From positions 186,001 to 250,000 of the forward strand of contig CAJQUN010000141.1 of assembly GCA_907163345.1 (NCBI GenBank): a stretch of 64,000 bases of DNA. Direction: 5' to 3'. The stretch is from Haberlea rhodopensis (Eukaryota > Streptophyta > Magnoliopsida > Lamiales > Gesneriaceae). A program made the position numbers and the translations under genes. Positions 43,726 to 55,234 of the stretch are shown one piece after another (positions within the stretch are counted from its first letter, which is position 1; each line of letters opens with the position of its first letter). The notes beneath the pieces are model-generated. The model saw only the letters and a program-made list of their open reading frames with translations. It did no database searches and was not told the DNA's origin.

Positions 43726-46261
43726 ATGAGTGCTTCGAGATTCATCAAGTGTGTGACGGTGGGCGATGGTGCCGTTGGCAAGACCTGTCTTTTGATTTCC
43801 TATACCAGTAATACCTTCCCCACGGTATATACACCTTTTTCTTGTTCTTTATCTTTGATCTCGATGGTTCTATATGCGTGTGCGTTTGTTTACATTCATT
43901 AAATCTTGAGAAGTTGGTGAAATGGGAAGAAAAATAATGAGCTGCATTTTCGTTTCTTGTTTCTATTGTTGATATCTGCTTACTCATGAGTCGTGACATT
44001 CCTTCTTGTGGAAAAATTTCTTTGCTAAATCCTGGAAAAAGAACCTCGGATCTGTCTTGATGTATCTGTTTGTTGACTACGAGCTTAATGAGTTGTCCTA
44101 CTTTTTGTATGTTTTTGGTCCTATTTATTTGTAAGAAAAAAAACACGAAATGTGAGCTTTCAACCATTTCTATATGTTAGAATCCAAGTAATATTGTGAC
44201 TTTGGTATTGTTTGAATTCAGGTAATATTGTGACTTTGGTATTGCTGTTCTGTTATTTGTTTTTCATGGTTGATGAATGTCTTTCTCCTTTATGTGGTAC
44301 GACAATGGTTTCTGGTGGATCTAAAAACAGTTTTGATGTATGACTTGTGACCTGCTCAACATTTTTATTTCATTATCTGAGTCGAACAGGATTATGTGCC
44401 GACCGTATTCGATAATTTCAGTGCGAATGTGGTAGTCAACGGAAGCACTGTTAACCTAGGCCTCTGGGATACTGCAGGTAATTACTAGATATATCTTTCT
44501 TGAGAACTGTTCTTCCAAAATCTTCCTATACAAAGGAATCATTGTGTGCAGATATAGAGATGTGTGCATCTTTTTTTGTCCCTGCTATTAATTTATGGAC
44601 CTACGATTTTCATTTTATCAAACAGGACAGGAAGACTATAACAGATTAAGACCTTTGAGTTACCGTGGCGCTGATGTTTTCATTTTGGCATTTTCTCTCA
44701 TTAGCAAAGCCAGCTATGAAAATGTTTCCAAGAAGGTAATGGATCAAATGTTCTGTAAGGATTTTCTTTTACTTTATTTACTTTTTACTTTTGTGTGCTT
44801 CGTTTTTTGTTGGCTTGCTGAAATGACTTTGTTGATATTTCTCCAGTGGATTCCTGAGTTGAAGCATTATGCCCCGGGTGTCCCTATTGTTCTCGTGGGT
44901 ACAAAACTCGGTGAGTTCTAGGTTATCCATCTTCCTTGCCACAGTCAAACAATACCAACTGTTATAAATAATAAAAATTGACAAAGGTACTCTCGTGTAC
45001 GAAATTTGTAGGTGTAGTTAGTCGTAGATCTGTGTCTGCGATACTTTAGTTATCTGCACAGAAAAGATGTTACCTCATTTATTGTAGGCTAGGACTTTTA
45101 TTTGTGATAAATTATAGTATTGGAATTAATTTAGTGAAAACTAGATAGTAGTTAAGCTCTGTCATTTTCGTTGCTTTTGTATTGTTTTTGTAAGGTTTCG
45201 GTTGAATTCACAGCTTCAGATTTAGCCTCCTTTTGTTCTTAAATTTCAAGATGCCATATTTCCATCCATAGTGCTTACTTTAAAAATATTTTTCTCCTAA
45301 TTAAGTTGAATGTAGAAGAAAATAGTATGAATTGAATTATGGGAAGTTTGTTAGTGATGCCTGGGATGCTGTCTTCGTTGTTTTTTTGACAATTTGATGC
45401 TTGGTGTTCCGATTTTGTCATCTCTTTCCATTTACGGTTTCTACATATCCATTTTGCTTTGTTTATTCTATTGTCTGCATGAGTCTGTAGGACTATAAGA
45501 AGTATTTGTGGGAGTATTTAGTTTGTTGTTGAAATGTGCTGAACACTACTTCGACTTACTTTCTCTCATTGAATTGTTTTTTATTTATAATGTTTCGTCA
45601 CATTAAGTTGAAATGGTTGAGGATGATTGGCCTAGATGCATATGGGTGCTTTTTGAACTTATTATCTTTTAACGTTATAGGATTCTCTTGGGCACTATTT
45701 TGGTTTCTCATTCAAAAATTAAAATTGCTTGTAACGTTTTAATGAAGATTTTTTTTTTGTTGATTTGTGAATGATTTTGTCGTAATCAGATCTTCGGGAT
45801 GACAAGCAGTTCTTCATTGACCATCCAGGCGCTGTACCAATCGCTACTGTACAGGTGAGAATATACCTATGTTGCTCTCTTTGCGATTTTCTTTCTTTAT
45901 TTTTCTTGATTTATTCAAGAACAAAAACGATTCAAATGATGTTTTTTCCTCCCATTTCTGAACATTATTTTACTATTTTTCAAACTTGCAGGGGGAGGAG
46001 CTGAGAAAGCTGATTGCTTCTCCTGCTTACATCGAATGTAGTTCAAAAACACAACGGGTATACTCAAGATTCAAGACTCAACTCTACAGTTTCTTTTAAT
46101 CGTAATATTCCCTCTTTCTAGACGCTGCACTTGTTTATCCTATTATGTTTTTCCAACAGAATGTCAAAGCAGTTTTCGATGCTGCTATTAAAGTCGTGCT
46201 CCAGCCACCCAAGCAAAAGAAAAGGACGGGTAAGGCTCAAAAGGCCTGTTCTATATTGTGA
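43726..46261 (+). CDS. ROP: ROP/RAC small GTPase (type I), seven exons
   Basis: Exons 43726-43824, 44390-44477, 44626-44735, 44847-44910, 45790-45854, 45992-46057 and 46160-46261; all introns are GT-AG; 197 residues, the usual ROP length. It is a plant Rho-family molecular switch at the plasma membrane controlling polar growth, actin and NADPH-oxidase signalling through RopGEFs and CRIB effectors. Visible motifs: P-loop GDGAVGKT (13-20), effector loop around T38, DTAGQE (60-65), nucleotide-binding TKLD (from the GTKLDLRDD block), SSKT, then a basic stretch (KQKKRTGK) and CSIL, a geranylgeranylation box that defines type I. Residue 164, next to the exon 6 donor, is R where relatives usually have Q or E. 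All key residues are present, so it is probably functional. Confidence 0.96.
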
Positions 46262-46767
46262 TCAGCATTGGGTGTAAATGAGGATCATAGGCCACGGAAC
46301 CATTGTCCCGCCTTTTCTTGCTCCAAGTTCTAGCAATTCCTATCAGTGGCATAAATCAGAATTGTTAAAGTCATGTTTAGGTACTCGCTAATTCTATTTT
46401 GATTTGTTTTTTTCCTCTTTGCTAGTTAACGAGACCGAGAAAATTGTGAAGTTGGTGGTTAATATTAATTGTTTTTGCATTGGTCTTTCGTCGATTCAAT
46501 CCACCTTTTGTGCCTTGAAAATTTATGTTATGTAATTTTAGTATGATCATGCTGACAACTTGGTCAATGCTTGGCATGCATGCTAGCCACTCATTGGAAT
46601 GGGAACGAAATGTTACAATTTTTTTGGACATTTATATATTTTACATATACTAAAATGCCGGCTTCACTACTTTATACATTTCATTGGTCAACATGCTTGT
46701 TTTCCTTGAGAAACAGAATAAGATTCTTGGTAGCTCACAGCCACCACTTGCTTTGTTGTAAAACAAG
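46262..46767 (+). other. ROP 3' flank
   Basis: Probable 3' untranslated region and downstream spacer up to the solo LTR. No other gene seen. Confidence 0.5.
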
Positions 46768-48350
46768 TGTCAGGATCGATCGGGGTAGTTGGTCAGTACA
46801 TATCTGAGATCAACCCACTTGAGCTTCAATAGCTCGTGTTCTTGAAATGATGCACTAAGAGATTATATCGAGTTCGGTTACAAAACCAAGCGGAAGACAC
46901 TCGACATAACCCGCTCTAAACCGATTAACCATTTGGAAGATATTTTTAAAGATATGAAAGTAAAATAAATACAAAAGCATTTGCTTATGAAAGTTCGAAG
47001 GTGGTGTAATCATTCTACGTCTCCCCTTCTTCCACCTCATGGAAGGATTCCACTAGAAGACTTTGATTTATCCAACCATTTATATAAACCCGATCCAGCT
47101 GGGTATTCCCCATCCAACTAGAACTCCCTAGCAACTCAACTATGTATGTTCTTTAATGTCTCACTATCTCATCGGTTGTGATAAATCATCAACCGTTACA
47201 ATGATATTCACTCATCTATTAAGCTCTTAAATATGATGAATAGAGTGAATATAAATGCATATATGATCCCTCAATGGATCTGATATAGCAAGGTAAGTGG
47301 TGCCTAAGAATCTGGGCTTGCTCTCATTTGAGCATGTCTTCTTTGTAAGCTGCCAATATTGAATCTCAAGTGGGTTTGATTTGATCTTGCTTGGATTGAT
47401 CTTCAATCAACTGATTTGAGCTTCCAAGACTTGTATTTATAGCCTCCACTAATGATATATAAATTAGACAAAAGAATATACCCGTTGGAAAAGGTTCTGC
47501 ACGATTCCCGATATTGCAACAGTAATATTTGGTTTCTGGGCTATCTTTTGTATTCGGACCGAACTGGCCGGATAAGCTTGGACAGATCAGTCTAGCCGGA
47601 TAAGCTTGGATAGATCAGTCTGGATACAAAACAGCTCGATGACTTGCTCTTCCGATCTGTTGCTTATAACTCTTGATTTTTTGATTTTTGGGTAAAGTGA
47701 TGAACATGAAAGTTGTAGACATTTGTCTTGTCTTTCCAAAGAATCAAGAATCGTTCGATTCCGAGTTCGTATGAGATCGGGCTGCTCGATATACCAGACC
47801 ATGCGCATGCTGAAACATTCTATGTTTCAGTAGCAAGACCAGCAACTTACAGACGTCTTTTGGCCTTCTTAAACTCCGATTCAGCTCTCGACTCCTGAAG
47901 ATGACTTGTATGTCTTCTTCTTAGCTTTCCAATCATAGTGAATCATCTCGTTTCGATAAGCGAGCTAAGAGTTATGCCCAACAGACTGACATTCTCCTGC
48001 TGTAACATCTTGTTGTTTCTTTGCAGTCCAGCTCGATCTTGCAGGTGCTCTTTCTCCTTGATAACATTCGAACTAGCCAATCTGTTTATGACTTTTAGTA
48101 TTTTGAGTTGGTTGTTCAACCTCTTTGGAAGCACGCCATTTCGATATCCGAGCTATGAGATATGATCGAAACAGTCCGCTCTGCCAGGATTTCAGTCTTG
48201 GTCCAGCTTGATATCTTCAAACTATTTTTTTGTAATTCATCAAGCTATTAATCATGATCTATTCGTTGCACACTTGATGAACTATGTTAGCAACACTAAC
48301 AAGTTTGTTAACATCAAAATTAAGATTATTCGGGTTCCCAAAATCCAACA
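46768..48350 (-). repeat. Solo LTR, probably copia type (1583 bp)
   Basis: Plus strand TGTCAGGATCGATCGGGG to AAATCCAACA, flanked by ACAAG at 46763-46767 and 48351-48355. On the minus strand it starts TGTTGGATTTTGGGAACCCG and has tcttccgcttgg near its end, as in plant copia LTRs. No internal coding region, hence a solo LTR. The short frames inside are not genes. Confidence 0.85.
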
Positions 48351-48355
48351 ACAAG

Positions 48356-49220
48356 AATCCAATCCATATTTCTTCTTCGGATAAAACTTGGACCATGATT
48401 ATCTATTGAGATTCTATTTGTTCACAATTCCATCGGTTTTGAGATGTAGTAAATATACTTTTTAGGATATCCCAAAACACATCTGGTCCCTTATATTTAC
48501 GATTTTACAGATTTGATCTTTCGACTTTTCACATTTGAACAAGATTTTGTGCTGTAAACTTTCGTTAAAACTCTTAACGGAATTCCTAAAAAGTAGTAGA
48601 ACGGTTACATTTTATTCCCTTGACCCCGAAATATGGTTGGTTCATGACACGTGTCATTTTATTTTTTTGACAAAAAATGAACACGTTCCGCCCTTAAGGG
48701 TGGTATTAAAAAAATCCCGAAGTAGATTATTGATGACATAAATTTGTTGTCATAAAAAAAATAATCATAATGGCCTAACATACATGTGGCACGTATTAGT
48801 CTTTCTTCCCGAAGATTGCAGTTGTTTATACATATATAACTATTTCTCAATTTTCCCAATTGAATGTTCCAATTAGTATGAGATGTAGATCCCATTGTGG
48901 AAACAGAGGTCTTGTAAGATCTAACATGCCGCACCAAAAATTATACACGACGATAATATTAAAATTCAAATCTTTAAAATCGTGTAACAACTCAAATAAT
49001 ATGTTTCGGATCGTTGTGCTAAATTAGTAGAGGCACAGCATTTTCTAAAATTTTATCACTTCTCAAACGATTTTGAAATTAAAAAAAAAAAAAGAACAAG
49101 AATTGCTATGTGCAGATAATAAATAATTACCCATCAATATAAATTAATAATGTGTACTATGTCCAAATTATGTTCCTTGGTCTAGTATTTTATCTAATAT
49201 GAGATTACTTATGAGCAATA
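48356..49220. other. Intergenic stretch, no gene found
   Basis: AT-rich sequence with no recognised coding or RNA gene. A G-box-like gacacgtgtcat lies near 48646, too isolated to interpret. Confidence 0.5.
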
Positions 49221-49500
49221 TGTTGGGTTTCCATCCCCCGGCGTCAGATCCAAACGCAGCGGAAATAAAACAATAAACAGATCTGACCTGTGGACGAGCG
49301 ATCGCTCTTGATTCATATATTAACATGCATAAATCTAATATAAATGCACGAAAAGAGATTACCGTTCACCGACGTGAATCTGATGGCTGTGACCCTCCAA
49401 TCCAATAAGCCATATTTATAGTTGTATGGTTAGCTAATTGGGCTAGGGTTCATAAAGCCCATCGGGCCAACGTTTGGCCTGCTGGACATTTATGCTAACA
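49221..49500 (-). repeat. Element I 3' LTR (280 bp)
   Basis: Plus strand TGTTGGGTTTCCATCCCC to TTTATGCTAACA, followed by atctcccacttgccc, the complement of the copia polypurine tract. Homologous to J at 34499. Confidence 0.85.
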
Positions 49501-50875
49501 ATCTCCCACTTGCCCAAAAGCCAACACAAAACTACAAACTCATAATCCAAGTAACTCATTCCAATTGAACAACTTGATGTACTAACAATGTACATAATTA
49601 TGAGACATAAATATATCAAACGTTTTAATTTCAGAACTTTCTATAAATGAAACATTTCCAAATATATAAACTCCACTAAAGTTAGGAGCTTTCAAAAATT
49701 CATCTGTTCTAAATCACTCAATTTGAGCACTTAACATTTAAGTTCTCATTCTCATCGATAGATCGGCGGCCGGTTGATTGTGATCCAGCGATGCTCAAGT
49801 GTATCATAGCAGTAGGATCACAACCTTTGTGATTTTAGAAGTCAAACAACTTATTGGGCTTACCCTAAATGCCAAATTGTCGATTAAACTCCTTTAATAG
49901 ACAATGGCTGAAATATAATTCCAACAACAACCTAACGATCGTGGGTAGCGTCTAGCATCTGCGCTTCACAAAGACCTATTTACAAATGACTAGCAACGTA
50001 CGAGAACCTTTCAGCCATAGTTAGCGTGCAGTACGTTCCTTTCACTCATATGTCCCGATTGAATCTAGGTCATTGGCTGGTCGAGGTCCTTATAATTTCA
50101 ATAACTATGTATTTGTTTCACGTTATATGATTCATTGTGTGCGTATATGAAAAACTCTTTTTTTCACAAACACTACCCACTCTGGCCAGAGATTCCTTGA
50201 ATCATATATAGAAAAACACATAGGACATCCTGGTTCATCAAGATCAGTGGCGAATCCTCAACGACAATCATAGGCCTCTGACAACATCACTGAATACACA
50301 AAACAACTTTATGACCCGCATGTGATCAGTCATTAAATCAAAGTACACAGCTATCTGTCAAGACCTCAATGACGCCTCGGGTCATGAGGAGTAATGGTTC
50401 ACAACTATGACTATAAATTCTACACACGACAAATGATAACCACTTATAGAATTCCGAGTAGGGTCGTTCAGTGAACTCATTCCAAATGCGCACATATTCA
50501 TGTGTGATGACTTCTCCAAGCCAACGCCGATGAAACGCGGCGCACTACACTAGACACATCATGAATACTAGTCTCTAACGAGCATATATCGATATCCCGT
50601 TCTCGAAGGCTTATCGGCCAGGAACATTTAGAAATCGCAATCGAGAATGTATTTCATGGTCACCATCATATGTGTAACCACATTATATGGACTATAACAA
50701 TCTCAAGGACTTCATCAATGCATCGAGATGCATGGGTAAATAGATGAAGATGTGACATATATATTAATATTCAAACAAAGATTTGTCATAATAAGATTAT
50801 AAGTACAATCAATCAACTATTGATTTACTTAATCACATATGACAACAATATTTTTCACTTTCCCAAAGCCAACTA
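49501..50875 (-). other. Element I 3' untranslated region
   Basis: About 1.4 kb between the pol stop and the LTR, beginning with the polypurine tract. No coding frame. Long 3' untranslated regions occur in several copia lineages. Confidence 0.6.
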
Positions 50876-51856
50876 CTCATGTGTCTCGAGACCATCTTCC
50901 CAAGATGTCTGACAGACACCAATCATTGTAAATGTTTTGCCAGTAGATTCACTATATTTTTCTGTTGAAGCAATTCTCTCAATAATAATATCGTCTCTAT
51001 CATCTCTCTCATTAGATGATATTTTCTCAATATATGTTTGGATACTGATGAGATCTTGGCTATTCATAACAGTTCAACTGTTGTCACAACACATAGGGAC
51101 TGTGTCAACCGTACTAGAAATTACACCCAACTCTTGGATGAATTTTCATATCCAAACTGCATCTTTGTTGCATCGTATGCTACATTATATTCAGCTTCAA
51201 TTGTGGAATCTGGTGTGATGTCTTGTCTGTAACGTTTTCAAGAGACAACATCATCATTAAGCTTAAATACAAATCCGAACATCAATTTGGTATCATCTGC
51301 ATCCGACTGAAAACCAGCACCAGCTAAGCCTTCAACTTTTATTTCTCCACTTACAGATCCAAAAACCATGAACATATAATAAGTTCTTCATACGTACTTG
51401 AGGATTATTTTCACAGTTTTCCAATGACCTTCACCGGGATTTATCTGATGTCTGCTCATTACTCTAAGAACATACATCAGACCAAGTACATAACATAGCA
51501 TACATTATGCTATTAAAAGTTGAAACATAAGGTACCAATGTCATCTTTTCTCTCTTCATCAATCTTAAAACTCATTGACTCGAGAGATGACTACTATGAC
51601 ATATTATGAAGTAACTCTTTTAGCACAGTGTTTATGTACGTAGATTGAGAGATCTCAAGCATCCTTTAGATCTATCCCTATAGATCCTTACGCCAAGCAC
51701 GAAGAACACTTCTCCCAAATCTTTCGTAGAGAAATTAGTAGATAATCCTACTTTAATTGATTAATCCAACACCATTCACAGTGAGCATGATATAATCGAC
51801 TTAAAGCATCACAAATGTAACTGTGCTCCCGCTAACCCTTTAGCACACACATGTCA
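50876..51856 (-). pseudogene. Element I copia RT (3' part) and RNase H remnant
   Basis: Sense order from 51856: VSGSTVTFVML, then VDYI in place of the catalytic VDDI; RMLEISQSTYINTVLKEL; SRHQINPGEGHWKTVKIILKY (about 51380-51460); then RNase H pieces, AGFQSDADDTK (about 51275-51310), DSTIEAEY (about 51190-51215), KHILRKYHL (about 51000-51035). Multiple stops and frameshifts. The lost catalytic aspartate alone would kill the polymerase. Confidence 0.8.
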
Positions 51857-53183
51857 TGTAAGGCACCAACCCCTTAACTCGTCATTAGTGCATTTATGAC
51901 GTCGTATGAGTATAAAAAATTTTCATTCTTTAAAAGAATCAGTACATGCTTCACATATACTTATGACTTTTATAAAAATTTGGGCAGAGTCTCCCCATAA
52001 ACTTGACTCTCCAAAAAAAAATTCAAGAGACATATATCATCACCATGACAATAATAAAATCCCAAACAACACATCCTCATATAATTAAACTCCAACCTTC
52101 ACCCAAAATAAATTCATCTGCTCAAATCATAAATCATAATCTCCTCAAATAAATCGCATCTATAACACCCGAATGAAAGGAGAAACATTAAGACATATAT
52201 ATAGATCATATACATTCATTAGGATGCTCACAAATGAGCAAAGAATAAACGAGTATAAATCTACTCGCATACAATCACATCACATCTTTACCAATACTGA
52301 TATCATGCTCCTGGTAGTATTCCACTCCAATGGCTCGAACTCACTTCAGAATCGATGTCATACATGTCTTACCTGTTTCACACAAACAGCCCCCACAATG
52401 GGTGAGCATCCAATATCACAATACACAAAATCATAACATTGCATAAAGATCATGATAATATCACAATTTAAGATTATTGAAAATCTATAAAAATGTACTC
52501 TCTGTACAGTTCTGAATCTGTATAGCTTCCACACATTGTTCCTGTTTCAAACTCACACGCTTCCATAACATCAAGTTTAGTATCGTTATTTAAAATATGA
52601 TACATCAACACGATAATTCAATACAACAAAGATCTATTATTTATGCTTAATCATAAATAATTTCATATCGATGAAATCCTATTTTTCAATCTATCTCATT
52701 CTCAACACTTCCTCATATTGATCATGCCCAAGGCATCGATACTCAACTCGTATACTCGGATCATTTACAACTACGTATCCATCATACCACATCTACTCAA
52801 CACACATATCCATTTCTTACGTTCCATCATGACAATCAACGGTACATGAATATATGAAAATGTAATTACTTCATAATATATATACTTGCTCGTACGTCAC
52901 TACATACCTTATCGTAGACAATATGATTAAGCCACACTTGAAGTCCGGATGCTTGTGTAATATCTAAATCAAATTATCATCTCAATATTAATTCATTTGC
53001 AACACTTCTGCTATCATGTATATATCACTCAATTTAAGGTAATCAAGATTCAACATCAAGATATGCACATCTATCTCAAAAGCCATCAACTCAAAAGAAG
53101 TGTAAGATGTGTCTCGCACAAAGACATGTATAAGTCTTGAATTCAACCTTACATACACCTTTTACATTTTAGGCAAATGATCA

Positions 53184-53220
<37 letters not shown>

Positions 53221-54666
53221 TCTAATTCATTGTTAAAGAAACTTGAAAAGGCTCATAACATTACACCAATCAAATTAATACATGAGAGGCAAAGCCTATT
53301 AAATTCTATCTTGAAACATTTTGATAGAAAATTCATAACTTTGCACACAAACTTGAAATCACTTAATTTTAGTGGGAGATGCAAGATAACTCAAAATATT
53401 ACAATTTCCATTTGAAGTGCTTAAGCTAATTCATTCGTTGTGTTAAGGTAGATCTAAAACAACACATGTGGGGTTCTAAATTCACATAGCATGAATTTCC
53501 AGATTATACACTGTTTAGGAAAATAACATAACTTTTGTAACTCAACTCCAATTGAGTGATTCCGGTGCAAAATCGAAGCCAACTCATAGCACTACAACGT
53601 TTATTCATACCATAACATCAAATTCGAGACACACAATTCCCAGAAATTCTTAAAAGTTACTTCATGTACATGTAACCATGCTGTTCAAAACATCTCACCC
53701 TCCTCTTCAATTTAAAGTTCATGGCTAGAACAATTAAAATGAAACTTACAGCAGCTAAATGCTCAAACTAGGAAAGAGCAGCAGCTTACGGCTCTTCAAG
53801 ACCAAAGAAAAACCGAACAACAACACTCCAAGAACGACAATAACGACTGGGTTACCAGAATATAAAGCCATTAAATAAGCAACATAATAACAGTAACCAA
53901 TAAATTAAGCTAGCAGCTGAAAATCGAAGGACAGTAAGAGACTATCGAAACTAGATGCACACTAAAGCACATAATCGTAAAGATAAGTAGCGTGAATCAC
54001 ATCCAAAAATCCATATGCAGCAGTCACGTTTTCAACCCACAGCAGCAGGGGAAGAAACTAAACATATTAAGGAAATATACAACCCAACGAATGAAGAAAA
54101 CGACTAAACAAGAAGCAAGGCTCACGGATTGCAGAACCTTAAAATCGATAGCAATAACTCCCAAAAACAGCATAAATTTCGAACCAAAACATAGCATAAA
54201 ATCGAATCAAAACCATGCATAAATCGAAGAACAAGAAGAAGAAATCATTAAGTATCTTACCCATACCAGCTTGAATAAGAATCATGCTTGAAATGGTGAA
54301 AAAATCTCACTTCCTAAGGCTGGCATGAGAGGCGACGCGAAGTGGAGAGGAGGAGAAGAGGTAGAGATCGATTTTAGTGTGTGTTGGGGAGTTAGTGTGT
54401 GTCTTGGTTGGTCAAACCCTAAATTTAATCTATGTCATTCAAATACATCTCCATCCACTTTTTAGTTTAATTTATACTCTAAATTTAATCCTTATTATAA
54501 TTAATAGAATCCCCATGAAATTTAATTAGTATTATAAATTCAATCCCGGAATCATTTATCCCAATTCCGCTCCCAATAAATTTCTCAATAGTTAAATTCC
54601 GACATTATCTTATAAATATCGCAATTATCAACAAATAAATATTTATAATTTATTCCGGGCATTACA
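51857..54666 (-). repeat. Solo gypsy-type LTR H (2810 bp)
   Basis: Plus strand TGTAAGGCACCAACC to CCGGGCATTACA with TGTCA on both sides (51852-51856, 54667-54671). On the minus strand it starts TGTAATGCCCGG, a Ty3/gypsy LTR start. It contains the cgtacgtcactacatacctt block also found in Tekay LTRs (52890s). It interrupts the copia RT of I. Confidence 0.87.
53191..53218. repeat. (TA)n microsatellite in LTR H
   Basis: About 14 TA units. Confidence 0.9.
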
Positions 54667-54671
54667 TGTCA

Positions 54672-55230
54672 CTTCCGGATTTTTAACAAAACCAATCACT
54701 TTGATGATGTTATCAAAATGGAAGTTCAAACTTCGGGATGCCTTCTTAGGCCCATAAATGGACATCTGGAGTTTGCAAATCTTTTGCTCGCTCCCAATGG
54801 TTGTGAAGCCCTCTAGCTGCCTTGTAAAAAAAAATCTCCACATCCATCTGTCATATCATTCATAATATGCATATATAACTAATAAAATCCAAATAGACTA
54901 TAACATCACAACTGATGAAAAGTTTCTCACAAACAACTCTTTGCCTATGGGAAGACCTCTTCCCATCAGTCAAGCTTTGAAGGTCCCTACCTTCCCATCG
55001 ACTCCAAGCTTCGCTTGTAGATCCATGTGCAGCCAAAGAGAATAATTCCCAAAGATGATCTACTAAGGTTCATACATTACTAGAGTACATTGAGTCTATT
55101 TCAAATTTCATAGCATCTCGCCAATATCCCGAAACGATGTCCATCATCATCTCCTAAAAAGTCCTAGGATCACATCCATGGTCAAAATCATTTTGACTAC
55201 TTTCTAGGAGTAAATTCAATTTATCAGGAG
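54672..55230 (-). pseudogene. Element I copia RT remnant, 5' part
   Basis: The sense strand reads AMKFEIDSMYSSNV (about 55080-55120) and, nearer H, EGFTTIGSEQKICKLQMSIY followed by a decayed GLKQASR block, then GFVKNPEVTC up to the H insertion. These are standard plant copia RT blocks. Frameshifts and stops lie between them. Confidence 0.82.
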
Positions 55231-55234
55231 TTCT

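Larger units (their letters stand above)
49221..55234 (-). mobile_element. Element I: decayed copia element, split by solo LTR H and cut by F
   Basis: Minus-strand order: RT 5' part (54672-55230), RT 3' part and RNase H (50876-51856), a long untranslated region, polypurine tract and 3' LTR (49221-49500). The RT halves join in frame across H once its TGTCA duplication is removed. The 5' half of the element is lost where F inserted at 55235. Many stops; inactive. Confidence 0.82.

Noticed and set aside
44595..44921. 108-codon plus-strand frame inside the ROP gene
   Set aside because: It runs through exon 3, an intron and exon 4; the spliced seven-exon model gives a complete 197-residue ROP protein.
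46768..48165. Short frames within the 1.6-kb solo LTR
   Set aside because: Inside an LTR with target duplications; no protein similarity recognised.
48640..48660. G-box-like gacacgtgtcat as a regulatory site
   Set aside because: No gene close enough to regulate, and such a match occurs by chance.
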